Shown: one piece after another, positions 1 through 8,285 of the stretch
How positions within the stretch are numbered: position 1 is the first letter of the stretch
How the letters are laid out: every line of letters begins with the position of its first letter
Assembly: GCA_002336035.1 (NCBI GenBank)
Contig: DDED01000008.1
Span: 1 to 18,770, forward strand
Reading direction: 5' to 3'
From: Cellvibrionales bacterium UBA1963
GTDB lineage: Bacteria > Pseudomonadota > Gammaproteobacteria > Pseudomonadales > UBA7434
Length of the DNA stretch: 18,770 nt
Made by a program: the position numbers and the translations under genes
The notes under the pieces: generated by a model
Databases searched by the model: none
Seen by the model: the letters and a program-made list of their open reading frames with translations, nothing else
Told to the model about the DNA's origin: nothing

Positions 1-1
1 C

Positions 2-370
2 CAAGGCCCTCTTTTTTTATACGTCAGTGACGACCCTGACAAGGCATGGTCTGACATTGCTCCGTACGCGATGCATGAAACTAATTGTTACAGTCAATGG
101 GCTGAGCAGGCAGGAATGGACAACAATTACTACCGCGCTGCCAATGACCCCGACGCGCTCAGAGCAACCGGTATGTACGCTATTTTAACGCCAGATGAAT
201 GCGTTAAAATGGCGACAGATTTAGGTGATTGGGGCGCGATCGCATTGCACCCATTAATGGGCGGTTTGCCGCCTGAATTATCGTGGCCAAGTTTGGAGCT
301 GTTTGCCGACAAGGTGCTGCCTCAGTTATCCGTTGTTGGTGGTTCAGTGTTCGATATGAGCAGGATTTAA
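2..370 (+). CDS. LLM-class flavin-dependent oxidoreductase, C-terminal part (5' end outside the window)
   Basis: The reading frame is open from base 2 and ends at TAA 368-370, giving the last 122 residues of a protein that begins upstream. The segment HPLMGGLPPELSWPSLELF followed by a hydrophobic final helix (ADKVLPQL) is typical of the C-terminus of bacterial luciferase-like (F420/FMN) TIM-barrel monooxygenases, where a conserved 'HPLxGGLxPxxxWxSL' element precedes the end. Such enzymes use reduced flavin and O2; the substrate cannot be inferred from this fragment. The gene converges on the MaoC-type gene, with only 4 bp between stop codons. The neighbouring P450 and fadD fit lipid or xenobiotic oxidation, but that is context only. 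Family assignment is fairly sure; specific function is unknown. Confidence 0.8.
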   Translation, partial: QGPLFLYVSDDPDKAWSDIAPYAMHETNCYSQWAEQAGMDNNYYRAANDPDALRATGMYAILTPDECVKMATDLGDWGAIALHPLMGGLPPELSWPSLELFADKVLPQLSVVGGSVFDMSRI

Positions 371-374
371 TACG

Positions 375-869
375 TCAGTTTATTGTGATGGTGGGCAACT
401 CAGACGCTGCAATGTCAACCTTTTCTTCGCTTGCAATGACGCTTGCTTCGCCTTTGGCAACGACATTATTATCTTGGTTGCTAACAACACATGCCAGCGT
501 GACTAGCTTTAATCGATCCTTTTTATTGATCACTGTCAGCGTGATTGTCAATGTGTCGCAGGCAAACACTGGCTGAGTGAATTTTATGGTTTGTCCTCGG
601 TAAATACTGCCCGGACCTGGAAGGTGCGTGGCAATCGTTGCGGAAATAAAAGCGCCACACAGCATGCCGTGTGCAATCGGTTGACCAAAATCTGTGGAGG
701 CTGCGTAGTGTCTGTCAAGATGGATGGGGTTTAGATCGCCCGATAACGCAGCAAATAAAATAATCTCGCGTTGACTTACTGTTTTTTCTACGCTCACAGT
801 GTGCCCTATGGCAATACTTCCATAGGGTATATTAGACAGCATGGAGTTTTGTGTAGGTGTTTCGCTCAT
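375..869 (-). CDS. MaoC-family (R)-specific enoyl-CoA hydratase / dehydratase
   Basis: A single hotdog-fold MaoC/PhaJ-like protein of about 164 aa. The catalytic signature is visible as FAALSGDLNPIHLD followed by FGQPIAHGML: the Asp of SGD and the His of NPIH are the hydratase pair of this family (Asp45 and His50 counted from the ATG at 869). Family members hydrate trans-2-enoyl-CoA to (R)-3-hydroxyacyl-CoA, feeding PHA synthesis or side branches of beta-oxidation. There are two in-frame ATGs, at 875 and 869. I prefer 869 because a TGAGA Shine-Dalgarno lies 6 nt before it and abuts the other. The gene is divergent from the P450, 33 bp away, so the promoters must overlap each other or the coding ends. 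Acyl-CoA specificity is not readable. Confidence 0.88.
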   Translation of the reverse strand: MSETPTQNSMLSNIPYGSIAIGHTVSVEKTVSQREIILFAALSGDLNPIHLDRHYAASTDFGQPIAHGMLCGAFISATIATHLPGPGSIYRGQTIKFTQPVFACDTLTITLTVINKKDRLKLVTLACVVSNQDNNVVAKGEASVIASEEKVDIAASELPTITIN

Positions 870-902
870 AGTCATTCTCAGTGTTAGAAGGTATTACAAA
901 AT

Positions 903-2246
903 ATGAACGATAATAACGATTATTTGGCGCGGCCTACTAACCAGAATTTAGGTCATATTGCGGGAAACGATGGTTGGCCACTATTTGGTCGCGCCTTGTC
1001 TTTTTATCAAGATCCGCATGCCATTTGTGAGCAGCATTATAGAGACTATGGGGCGGTTTCACGCATTGCTATGGGACCTGAGCGAACACTGTTAGCGCTC
1101 GGCCCTGACAATGCTCAAGCATTGCACCTTGACACGACGAAAAATTTTTCCTCAGAAAAAGGTCTAGAGCGCTTTAGTCATTTAATCGGTGGCAGTTTAA
1201 TTATGAAAGACTTTGCCGAGCACCGTTTTCAAAGAAGGTTAATGCAAACAGCATTCAAAACTGCTGCGATGCGAGAGTACGCAGGTGCTATTAATGAAAT
1301 ATGTGCACGTAATGTCCATGCTATGGCCAATATGGGAGAGTTCACCTTAATTAAACACGTCAAGCAGACCTTATTAGAAGTTGCAGCCAGAGTCTTTACT
1401 GGGGTTGAAGGGCAGGGTCAAGAAGGCGATGAATTAACGAATGCGTTTGAACGTTTTGTTGAGGCATTCGATTATATTTTTCCCATCGACTTGCCCGGAT
1501 TTAAATACCACAGAGGCATTAAGGCCAAGGAAGATATCGATCGTTTTATCCGCTCTATGATCGACCATAAGCGGCAAAATCACGACCAAGATATTTTGGC
1601 CCACTTTTGTCGAGAAAAAAATGATGAGGGCAAACTTTTTTCTGATCAAGACATTGCAGAAAATTTTGTTCTGTTATTATTTGCAGCCCAAGACACTACG
1701 ACGGCCTCATTAGTGAATGCTTTTTATGAATTAGGTCGGCATCCCCAATGGCAGCATAACATTCGTGAAGAATCGCTTGCTTTAGGCCGTAGCGATCTGA
1801 GCTTTGAGGCAGTGGCTGGCATGCCAAGTGCAGGCTTAGTCTTTAACGAAGCTCAGCGCCTGCATGCCTCGGTGCCACTTTTTCCCCGCCGAAGTATTCG
1901 TGATTGCGAACTTTCTGGCATAGAAGTGCCAGCTGATACCATGATTATGAACGTCATCACGTTTAATCATCGCATGCCTGAGTGGTGGACAGATCCATTA
2001 CGATTTGATCCAATGAGATTTGAACGCAATGAACATAAGCAGCACCCTTTTTTGTTTCATCCGTTTGGTGGTGGTGCGCATAAATGCATCGGCATGCATT
2101 TTGCGCAGTATGTTTTTAAAACGTTTTTACACCATTGTTTGAGTCACTATCGTATTCGTTTGGCTGATGGGTATGAGGCTAAATATCGATATCTCCCTAT
2201 GTCGATGCCTAAAGATGGTTTGCCGCTTCGCCTTGAAAGGATTTAA
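903..2246 (+). CDS. cytochrome P450
   Basis: A 447-aa soluble bacterial P450 with all landmark motifs. The I-helix oxygen-activation motif is AAQDTT (Asp264-Thr265; Ala replaces the usual Gly of AGxDT). The K-helix ExxR is EAQR (316-319). The heme-binding loop is FGGGAHKC with axial thiolate Cys395, followed by IGMHFA. There is no N-terminal membrane anchor, so it probably takes electrons from a separate ferredoxin system not present here. The ExxR-to-heme arrangement (PRRSIRD, then FDPMRF) resembles the CYP26/CYP120-type clan that acts on hydrophobic substrates. With fadD downstream and MaoC upstream, a fatty-acid, terpenoid or sterol substrate is plausible but inferred. An AGAAGG Shine-Dalgarno lies 11 nt before the ATG. 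The TAA overlaps the ATG of a 28-codon ORF (TAATG). Confidence 0.95.
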   Translation: MNDNNDYLARPTNQNLGHIAGNDGWPLFGRALSFYQDPHAICEQHYRDYGAVSRIAMGPERTLLALGPDNAQALHLDTTKNFSSEKGLERFSHLIGGSLIMKDFAEHRFQRRLMQTAFKTAAMREYAGAINEICARNVHAMANMGEFTLIKHVKQTLLEVAARVFTGVEGQGQEGDELTNAFERFVEAFDYIFPIDLPGFKYHRGIKAKEDIDRFIRSMIDHKRQNHDQDILAHFCREKNDEGKLFSDQDIAENFVLLLFAAQDTTTASLVNAFYELGRHPQWQHNIREESLALGRSDLSFEAVAGMPSAGLVFNEAQRLHASVPLFPRRSIRDCELSGIEVPADTMIMNVITFNHRMPEWWTDPLRFDPMRFERNEHKQHPFLFHPFGGGAHKCIGMHFAQYVFKTFLHHCLSHYRIRLADGYEAKYRYLPMSMPKDGLPLRLERI

Positions 2247-2332
2247 TGGCGGGAATTTTTCATACACTAACAATTGCACTCAACTTAGCCTTGGTGCAGA
2301 ATGTCACCAATTTAGGCAGTATCATTGAGTAG
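2246..2332 (+). CDS. candidate 28-aa small protein overlapping the P450 stop
   Basis: The P450 stop TAA shares its last base with an ATG (TAATG at 2244-2248) that opens a 28-codon frame ending at TAG 2330-2332. An AAAGGA Shine-Dalgarno (2236-2241) sits 4 nt before this ATG, a close but usable spacing that would suit translational reinitiation. The peptide begins MAGIFHTLTIALNLALVQN and is mostly hydrophobic with few charges, like a small membrane or amphipathic peptide. I recognise no family. The ORF is too short for coding statistics and could be chance; the good start context is the only positive evidence. Confidence 0.3.
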   Translation: MAGIFHTLTIALNLALVQNVTNLGSIIE

Positions 2333-2351
2333 GCGCTTCGAGCTAACTCTT

Positions 2352-2390
2352 TTGTTAACGATTATAGTTTGAAATTATAACGCGTATAAT
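2352..2390 (+). promoter_or_regulatory. candidate sigma70-type promoter for fadD
   Basis: TTGTTA (2352-2357) is separated by 18 bp from TATAAC (2376-2381), and a perfect TATAAT follows at 2385-2390 without a well-spaced -35. Either could serve the fadD ATG at 2413. The leader would be very short. No FadR-like operator was recognised by eye. Confidence 0.35.
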
Positions 2391-2412
2391 AATGACCTTA
2401 TAAGGCTTGTAT

Positions 2413-4125
2413 ATGAATGTTCAAGATGCCATTGATTCCCTTCAGCAACGCGTTTCTGTTCCAAGCACTATTGAGCCACTTCAAAACCAACATTTAGCAG
2501 AAATATTAACCCGTTCCGCTGAACGAATACCCCATAAAAAAGCTTACACTAGTTTAGGCTTTAGCTTAACCTATCGCGACTTAGATCGGTTGGCGACAGC
2601 CTTTGCATCCTATCTTCAGCATCATACCCGTGCAGTTAAGGGTGATCGTATTGCGATAATGCTCCCCAATTTAGTGCAGTATCCAGTCGTTTTTTTTGGC
2701 GCATTAAAAGCGGGCTTGGTTGTGGTTAATACCAACCCTTTGTACACAGAGCGTGAACTGGTGCATCAGTTCAATGATTCTGGTGCAAAAATTCTAGTGG
2801 CCTTGGCGAATTCTGGGGACTTATTAGAGCGTGTCATTCCTCGTACTCCGGTTAATCAAGTTGTCATCACTGAGCTTGCTGACTTGCACGGTTTTGTGTC
2901 ACGCGTGGCGATCAACTTTGCTGCACGTTATGTTAAAAAAATGGTGCCATCATTTGACATACCAAACGCTAAATCTTTACGCCACTGCATTAAGAAAGGT
3001 CTGAGCGCTAATTTCGATCAAGTATCGATTGGCCTCGACGATATTGCTCTTTTACAGTATACCGGTGGCACCACGGGCCTCTCTAAGGGCGCTGTTCTTC
3101 TCCACAAAAATTTATTATCGAACGTGGCTCAGATGGAAGTGCTGTTTAATAACTTCACTGATATAGATTCAATTACTGATCAAGATGCAGATAACACAGT
3201 GGTGATGCCTTTGCCGCTTTACCATGTTTATGCTTGCACACTTTCAGCACAGATGATTTCATTGGGTCAGCATTGCCTGTTAATTCCTAACCCCCGTGAT
3301 CTTGATTCAACCATTAAAGCGATGAGGCCATGGAAGTTGTCGGTCTTCTGTGGATTAAACACGTTGTTCGTTGCTCTGTGTGCACGAAAAGATTTCAGGG
3401 CGCTTGACTTCTCTTCGCTGTCGGTCACTGTTTCAGGTGGCATGGCGTTGACCTCCGATGCGGCTAACCGCTGGGAAGAGGTGACTGGCTGCAAGGTCTA
3501 TGAGGGTTATGGCCTAACAGAAACCTCGCCAGTGGTTTCATTGAATACGGGTTGCAAGAATGATGCTGGCCGAAAGCTTGGTTATATCGGTGTTGTTGCT
3601 CCTTCGACTGAAATAAGAATCATCAATAGTGAAGGTGAGATTTTGGCATGCAATGAAGAGGGCGAGTTGTGCGTTCGAGGTCCGCAAGTCATGCAGGGTT
3701 ATTGGCAGCAAGCTGAAAAGACCGCTGAGGTGTTGAGTGATGATGGATGGTTTGCAACCGGTGATATTGCCTTTGTCGATGAGCAAGGCTTCCCCAAAAT
3801 TGTTGATCGCAAAAAAGACATGATAATTGTGTCGGGCTTTAACGTTTATCCTAATGAATTAGAGGAAGTGATCAGCACCCACCCCGCAGTACTTGAGTGC
3901 GCTGTTATTGGCGTAGTCGATGAGCGCACTGGTGAGAAAGTGAAAGTATTCATTGTTAAGGCTGATGAGACGCTAACTGAGAACGTGATAGTTGATTATT
4001 GCCGCAGTCAATTAACACCGTATAAAGTGCCGAGCCAAGTTGAGTTCATTGATGAGTTACCAAAGTCAAATGTCGGCAAAATACTTCGACGTGAACTTCG
4101 AGATCAAGAGAATAGTTCCGCATAG
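2413..4125 (+). CDS. fadD: long-chain-fatty-acid--CoA ligase FadD
   Basis: An acyl-adenylate-forming enzyme of about 570 aa that activates long-chain fatty acids to acyl-CoA for beta-oxidation, typically peripheral to the inner membrane. The motifs are complete: the P-loop YTGGTTGLSKGA (216-227), the adenine-binding EGYGLTET (364-371), the FACS signature from DGWFATGD (444-451) through DRKKDMIIVSGFNVYPNE, and the C-terminal catalytic lysine in SNVGKILRREL (Lys556). Length and N-terminus match bacterial FadD. The open frame could start at TTG 2407, but ATG 2413 is chosen because AAGG lies 7 nt before it. The gene is followed after 27 bp by hrpA on the same strand, so the two may be co-transcribed. 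Assignment to the FadD branch rather than another medium- or long-chain ligase is by overall resemblance. Confidence 0.93.
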   Translation: MNVQDAIDSLQQRVSVPSTIEPLQNQHLAEILTRSAERIPHKKAYTSLGFSLTYRDLDRLATAFASYLQHHTRAVKGDRIAIMLPNLVQYPVVFFGALKAGLVVVNTNPLYTERELVHQFNDSGAKILVALANSGDLLERVIPRTPVNQVVITELADLHGFVSRVAINFAARYVKKMVPSFDIPNAKSLRHCIKKGLSANFDQVSIGLDDIALLQYTGGTTGLSKGAVLLHKNLLSNVAQMEVLFNNFTDIDSITDQDADNTVVMPLPLYHVYACTLSAQMISLGQHCLLIPNPRDLDSTIKAMRPWKLSVFCGLNTLFVALCARKDFRALDFSSLSVTVSGGMALTSDAANRWEEVTGCKVYEGYGLTETSPVVSLNTGCKNDAGRKLGYIGVVAPSTEIRIINSEGEILACNEEGELCVRGPQVMQGYWQQAEKTAEVLSDDGWFATGDIAFVDEQGFPKIVDRKKDMIIVSGFNVYPNELEEVISTHPAVLECAVIGVVDERTGEKVKVFIVKADETLTENVIVDYCRSQLTPYKVPSQVEFIDELPKSNVGKILRRELRDQENSSA

Positions 4126-4152
4126 AATTTTGCTTAGCATAAGATATTTTTA

Positions 4153-7100
4153 ATGGATAAGTTTGATACACAAAGGTTGATTACTCGGCCAGAAGAAGTT
4201 TTTGATCTGATAGAGAAGTGCTTATTGCAAGATCGTCCTTCCTTGAACTCGCTATGGAAAAAGTTAAATCTTAAAGCGACCACCAGCGATAAAACTGTTT
4301 TAAGCAGCGAAGAGTTTTTCTTGGCGTTAGGGCGGTCAATGGCATCTGTTGAAAAAAGATCGTCTGTTTTTCAACAGATTGACTATCCTCAACAGTTACC
4401 GGTGGTACAGTCTAGGGCATCTATTCTTGATGCCATTAAACAGCATCAGGTTGTTGTTGTTGCGGGTGAAACCGGTTCTGGTAAAACAACTCAAATACCC
4501 AAACTGTGTGTCGAACTCGGTCGTGGTGTGGTTGGACGAATTGGTCATACGCAGCCAAGGCGCTTAGCGGCAAGAACGGTTGCCGGTAGAATTGCTGATG
4601 AGTTGGGCGTTGAGTTAGGATCAGCCGTTGGCTATCAATTTCGTTTTAATGACCAATTTAATGCCTCGACGCGAATTAAAATCATGACCGATGGTATTTT
4701 GCTGGCTGCCATCAATCGTGATCGATTGTTACTTGAATATGATACTTTAATTATTGATGAGGCCCACGAACGAAGTTTAAATATTGATTTTTTGCTTGGT
4801 TATTTAAAAATCCTGCTTCCTAAACGACCAGATTTAAAGCTGATCATTACTTCGGCAACGATAGATGTCGAGCGATTTTCTCAACACTTTAATCAAGCGC
4901 CAGTTATTCAAGTGTCCGGCAGAAGCTTTCCAGTGGATATTCACTATGTTGATCCTGGCATCAAAGCAACCCCAGTCGGCAAGGTCGATTCTAATAACAA
5001 CTCAACCACTGATTCGGCGATAAAAAATGATCATTCTGATTTGTCTGGAGATTTAAATCAGCAGATTAAGGATTGCTTAAGTTTGATTGACAAAGACGCG
5101 CGAGGTGCAGTGAGCAGCAGCTCTCGTGACGTGCTTGTTTTTTTACCGGGTGAACGAGAGATTCGTGATTTAAGTCAGTTTTTAAAATCAGAACAGGCCA
5201 ACTTAGACGTGCTGCCGTTGTATTCTCGGCTGAGCCAAAAAGAACAGCAGCGTATTTTTTCTACGCGAAAACCCTCACTTAAAAGACGAGTTATTCTTGC
5301 CACAAATGTCGCTGAGACGTCAGTGACGGTTCCTGGCATTGGCTTTGTTATTGATCCAGGGACAGCTAGGGTTAGCCGGTACAGCGCGCGCAGTAAGTTG
5401 CAGCGATTACCTATAGAGGCTATTTCTCAGGCCAGTGCCAATCAACGGGCTGGCCGTTGCGGCAGAATAGCCGCTGGCATCTGCTACCGGTTATACAGTG
5501 AGGCAGATTTTAATCAACGGCCTGAATTCACAGAGCCAGAATTATTAAGAACGAATTTAGCGGCAGTTGTTTTGCAAATGAAATCTCTGAAATTGGGCGA
5601 AATACAGCGATTTCCCTTTTTAGAGCAGCCAGACTCAAGGCAAGTCCGTTCAGGCATTAAGACACTAGAAGAGTTAGGCGCATTAAATAATAAAGGGCAG
5701 CTGAGTCAAGTGGGTTTAATTCTTGCGCGTTTACCCATTGATCCTCGTTTAGGCCGCATGATAGTTGCGGCCTTGACGCAGAAGAGTCTGGCTGATGTGC
5801 TCATTATTGTTAGCGCTCTGGCCGTTCAAGACCCCCGAGAGTTACCGAGTGAAAAGCGTCAAGCTGCTGATGCCCAGCATCGACGGTTTTGGCATCCGAA
5901 GTCAGATTTTTTAACATGGATTAATTTATGGCATTACTACGAAGCTAAAGTGGCCGCGTCGACACAAAATCAATTACGTAAACAGTGCAAGACAGATTTT
6001 TTATCGCACCCTAAGATGCGTGAATGGCGTGATCTGCACCGACAGCTATTATTAGCGATTAAGCCTTTAGTCGCGAAACAGACCTTAAAAAAAGTGGCCC
6101 TTGAAGCAAATAGAACATGGTCGGTTAATGAGATTGACAATGACGCCCATCAACTATGCTTTGATAAACAGGATGTGGAAGCCATTCATACCGCTTTACT
6201 TACTGGTTTGGCGACAAATATAGGCAGTAAAGAAAAAAAGGGCGAGTATCGAGGTGTTAGAAACCTTCGATTCTTCTTATTCCCATCTTCGTCACAGTTT
6301 AAGCCGGCACCGCGATGGGTTATGTCGGCAGAAATTGTTGAAACACGCAAAGTGTATGCGCGAACACTCGCATCGATTGATCCTTTATGGGTGGTTAAAG
6401 CTGTCCCGCAACTTATAAAATACGAGTACAGTGAGCCATGTTGGGACCCTGAGCGAGGCCAAGTAATGGCACATCGAAGTGGTTCCTTGCTTGGTTTAAA
6501 AATACTATCGCGTCAACTAGTGCCTTATGAGTTGATTGATTCTGTTGTTGCTAGGCAGATATTTATTCAACAGGCTCTAGCCGAAAGTCGGCTCCAGCCA
6601 ACAGTTAAATTATTAGCCCTGGCCGATTTTTGGCGTCATAACGATGAGCTTATTCATGAGGTAAAGCATTTAGAAGAAAAGACACGCCGGCGTGATTTAT
6701 TGGTAGACGATATTGCCTTATCTGATTTTTACCAACGTAACTTGCCAGCTAAAATTAATAGTCGACGCGCCTTAGAGACTTGGTTAACTGCGAAGCCTAA
6801 ACAGCAGTCGCAATTATACTTGAAACGCCAAGATGTCTTGTTAAAGTCAGAATTTGAAAGCTCGATCCACCAGTTTCCAGATTGCTTAGAGGTAGCTGGT
6901 ATATCATTACCCTTAAAATACTGTTTTAAGCCTGGTGATGAAAAGGACGGGATTACAGTTATTATTCCTCTTGGGGCTTTAGCTTACCTACCTACGTACC
7001 CTTTTGATTGGCTTGTGCCTGGCATGCTTCGTGACAAATGCATTGACTTAGTTAAGGCGTTACCTAAAGCGCAGCGGAAACATTTGGTGCCGGTTCCGTC

Positions 7101-8283
7101 GGTTGTTGATAATTTACTTGATAAAATGCAGCGCAAGGAACACCGTGATGAAAACTGTTCGCTAACTCAGGCTCTGGCTGAGCAAATCAGCATCTTTTAT
7201 TCTCTATCCATAGATCCTATCGCGTGGCGAGCGCGAGCAGAGAAGAGCTTAGATCGGTTTTGTTTAATGCGTTTTGAAATTCATGACAAGCAAGGTGCGT
7301 GTGTTCAAGAAGGTCGCGATTTACCTTTTATCGTTGAGCAGTGTCGTGAACAGTTGGATGAGAGTATCGATCGTTATGCGGGGCGTTCTTTTCGGCGTAA
7401 AGGGTTGACTCGATGGGATTTCGGCACATTATCGAGCAGTCATGATTATCAACAAGACGGGATGATGTTGCGCGGATTTCCGGCACTTATCGACGATAAA
7501 GAATCTGTTAGCTTGGATTTGCTTTCTTCACCTGCGGAGGCGTTGTCGGCATCAAGAGCAGGAATTACTCGACTTTTAATGCTGGCAATGACCGATAAGG
7601 TTCGCTATTTAAAAAAGCACTTAATTAAAGATTCACGAATAATTTTGCCTTATTATCGATGTGGAAATCGAGATCAATTGGTTGAAGATATTATTAAAGC
7701 AGCAATTAATGATGCATGTTTATATAAATTTGACCGCTCATTACCTTGCGAACAGGCGCAGTTTGAAGATTGCATCGCCGTTGGTAAAGCCACGTTGGTT
7801 GCTAAGGCCATTGCTCTCGAGGCGGTATTATTAGAGACGCTTTCTTATTATCAGGATATCCATATCGAGATGGCGCGTTTGACAGATACTTTTCCATTGC
7901 AGTGTCAGGATATCGAGCAGCAATTAACGGGTCTGATTTACCCTGGTTTTTTGTTTTCAACAGGTTGCTTGCGATTGGAGCATATGCCCCGATACATGAA
8001 AGGTATTTGCATTCGCATCGATAAATTGGGCGGATCTGCTCAAAAAGACCTTGAATTGTGTGAAAATTTATCAAATCTAGAGCGGCCGCTTAAAAATCTG
8101 CTATACAAGTACCCAGAATCTATTTTTTCAGACGGCGCTGTATCCGATTTCCGTTGGTTGTTAGAAGAGCTTAGAGTTTCACTTTTTGCACAACAGTTAA
8201 AAACTGCCTTACCGGTATCTCTTCAACGCGCCTCGAAAGAATGGAAAAAGATAAACCATAATAAATATCCAATGACGGGCTAA
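4153..8283 (+). CDS. hrpA: ATP-dependent RNA helicase HrpA (DEAH box)
   Basis: A 1376-aa DEAH/RHA-family helicase, slightly longer than the roughly 1300-aa E. coli HrpA. Core motifs in order: Walker A GETGSGKT (105-112), DEAH (202-205), SAT (234-236), and motif VI QRAGRCGR (431-438). The helicase-associated and OB-like regions follow, then a long C-terminal part corresponding to the HrpA-specific DUF3418 region. HrpA acts in the cytoplasm on RNA and has been implicated in mRNA processing and handling of stalled ribosomes. Between motif III and the GERE element, around residues 272-325, there is a Ser/Asn/Asp-rich linker that appears 25-30 residues longer than in E. coli (from memory). The Shine-Dalgarno is weak. 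The stop is 2 bp before the next ORF, implying translational coupling. Confidence 0.97.
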   Translation: MDKFDTQRLITRPEEVFDLIEKCLLQDRPSLNSLWKKLNLKATTSDKTVLSSEEFFLALGRSMASVEKRSSVFQQIDYPQQLPVVQSRASILDAIKQHQVVVVAGETGSGKTTQIPKLCVELGRGVVGRIGHTQPRRLAARTVAGRIADELGVELGSAVGYQFRFNDQFNASTRIKIMTDGILLAAINRDRLLLEYDTLIIDEAHERSLNIDFLLGYLKILLPKRPDLKLIITSATIDVERFSQHFNQAPVIQVSGRSFPVDIHYVDPGIKATPVGKVDSNNNSTTDSAIKNDHSDLSGDLNQQIKDCLSLIDKDARGAVSSSSRDVLVFLPGEREIRDLSQFLKSEQANLDVLPLYSRLSQKEQQRIFSTRKPSLKRRVILATNVAETSVTVPGIGFVIDPGTARVSRYSARSKLQRLPIEAISQASANQRAGRCGRIAAGICYRLYSEADFNQRPEFTEPELLRTNLAAVVLQMKSLKLGEIQRFPFLEQPDSRQVRSGIKTLEELGALNNKGQLSQVGLILARLPIDPRLGRMIVAALTQKSLADVLIIVSALAVQDPRELPSEKRQAADAQHRRFWHPKSDFLTWINLWHYYEAKVAASTQNQLRKQCKTDFLSHPKMREWRDLHRQLLLAIKPLVAKQTLKKVALEANRTWSVNEIDNDAHQLCFDKQDVEAIHTALLTGLATNIGSKEKKGEYRGVRNLRFFLFPSSSQFKPAPRWVMSAEIVETRKVYARTLASIDPLWVVKAVPQLIKYEYSEPCWDPERGQVMAHRSGSLLGLKILSRQLVPYELIDSVVARQIFIQQALAESRLQPTVKLLALADFWRHNDELIHEVKHLEEKTRRRDLLVDDIALSDFYQRNLPAKINSRRALETWLTAKPKQQSQLYLKRQDVLLKSEFESSIHQFPDCLEVAGISLPLKYCFKPGDEKDGITVIIPLGALAYLPTYPFDWLVPGMLRDKCIDLVKALPKAQRKHLVPVPSVVDNLLDKMQRKEHRDENCSLTQALAEQISIFYSLSIDPIAWRARAEKSLDRFCLMRFEIHDKQGACVQEGRDLPFIVEQCREQLDESIDRYAGRSFRRKGLTRWDFGTLSSSHDYQQDGMMLRGFPALIDDKESVSLDLLSSPAEALSASRAGITRLLMLAMTDKVRYLKKHLIKDSRIILPYYRCGNRDQLVEDIIKAAINDACLYKFDRSLPCEQAQFEDCIAVGKATLVAKAIALEAVLLETLSYYQDIHIEMARLTDTFPLQCQDIEQQLTGLIYPGFLFSTGCLRLEHMPRYMKGICIRIDKLGGSAQKDLELCENLSNLERPLKNLLYKYPESIFSDGAVSDFRWLLEELRVSLFAQQLKTALPVSLQRASKEWKKINHNKYPMTG

Positions 8284-8285
8284 AT

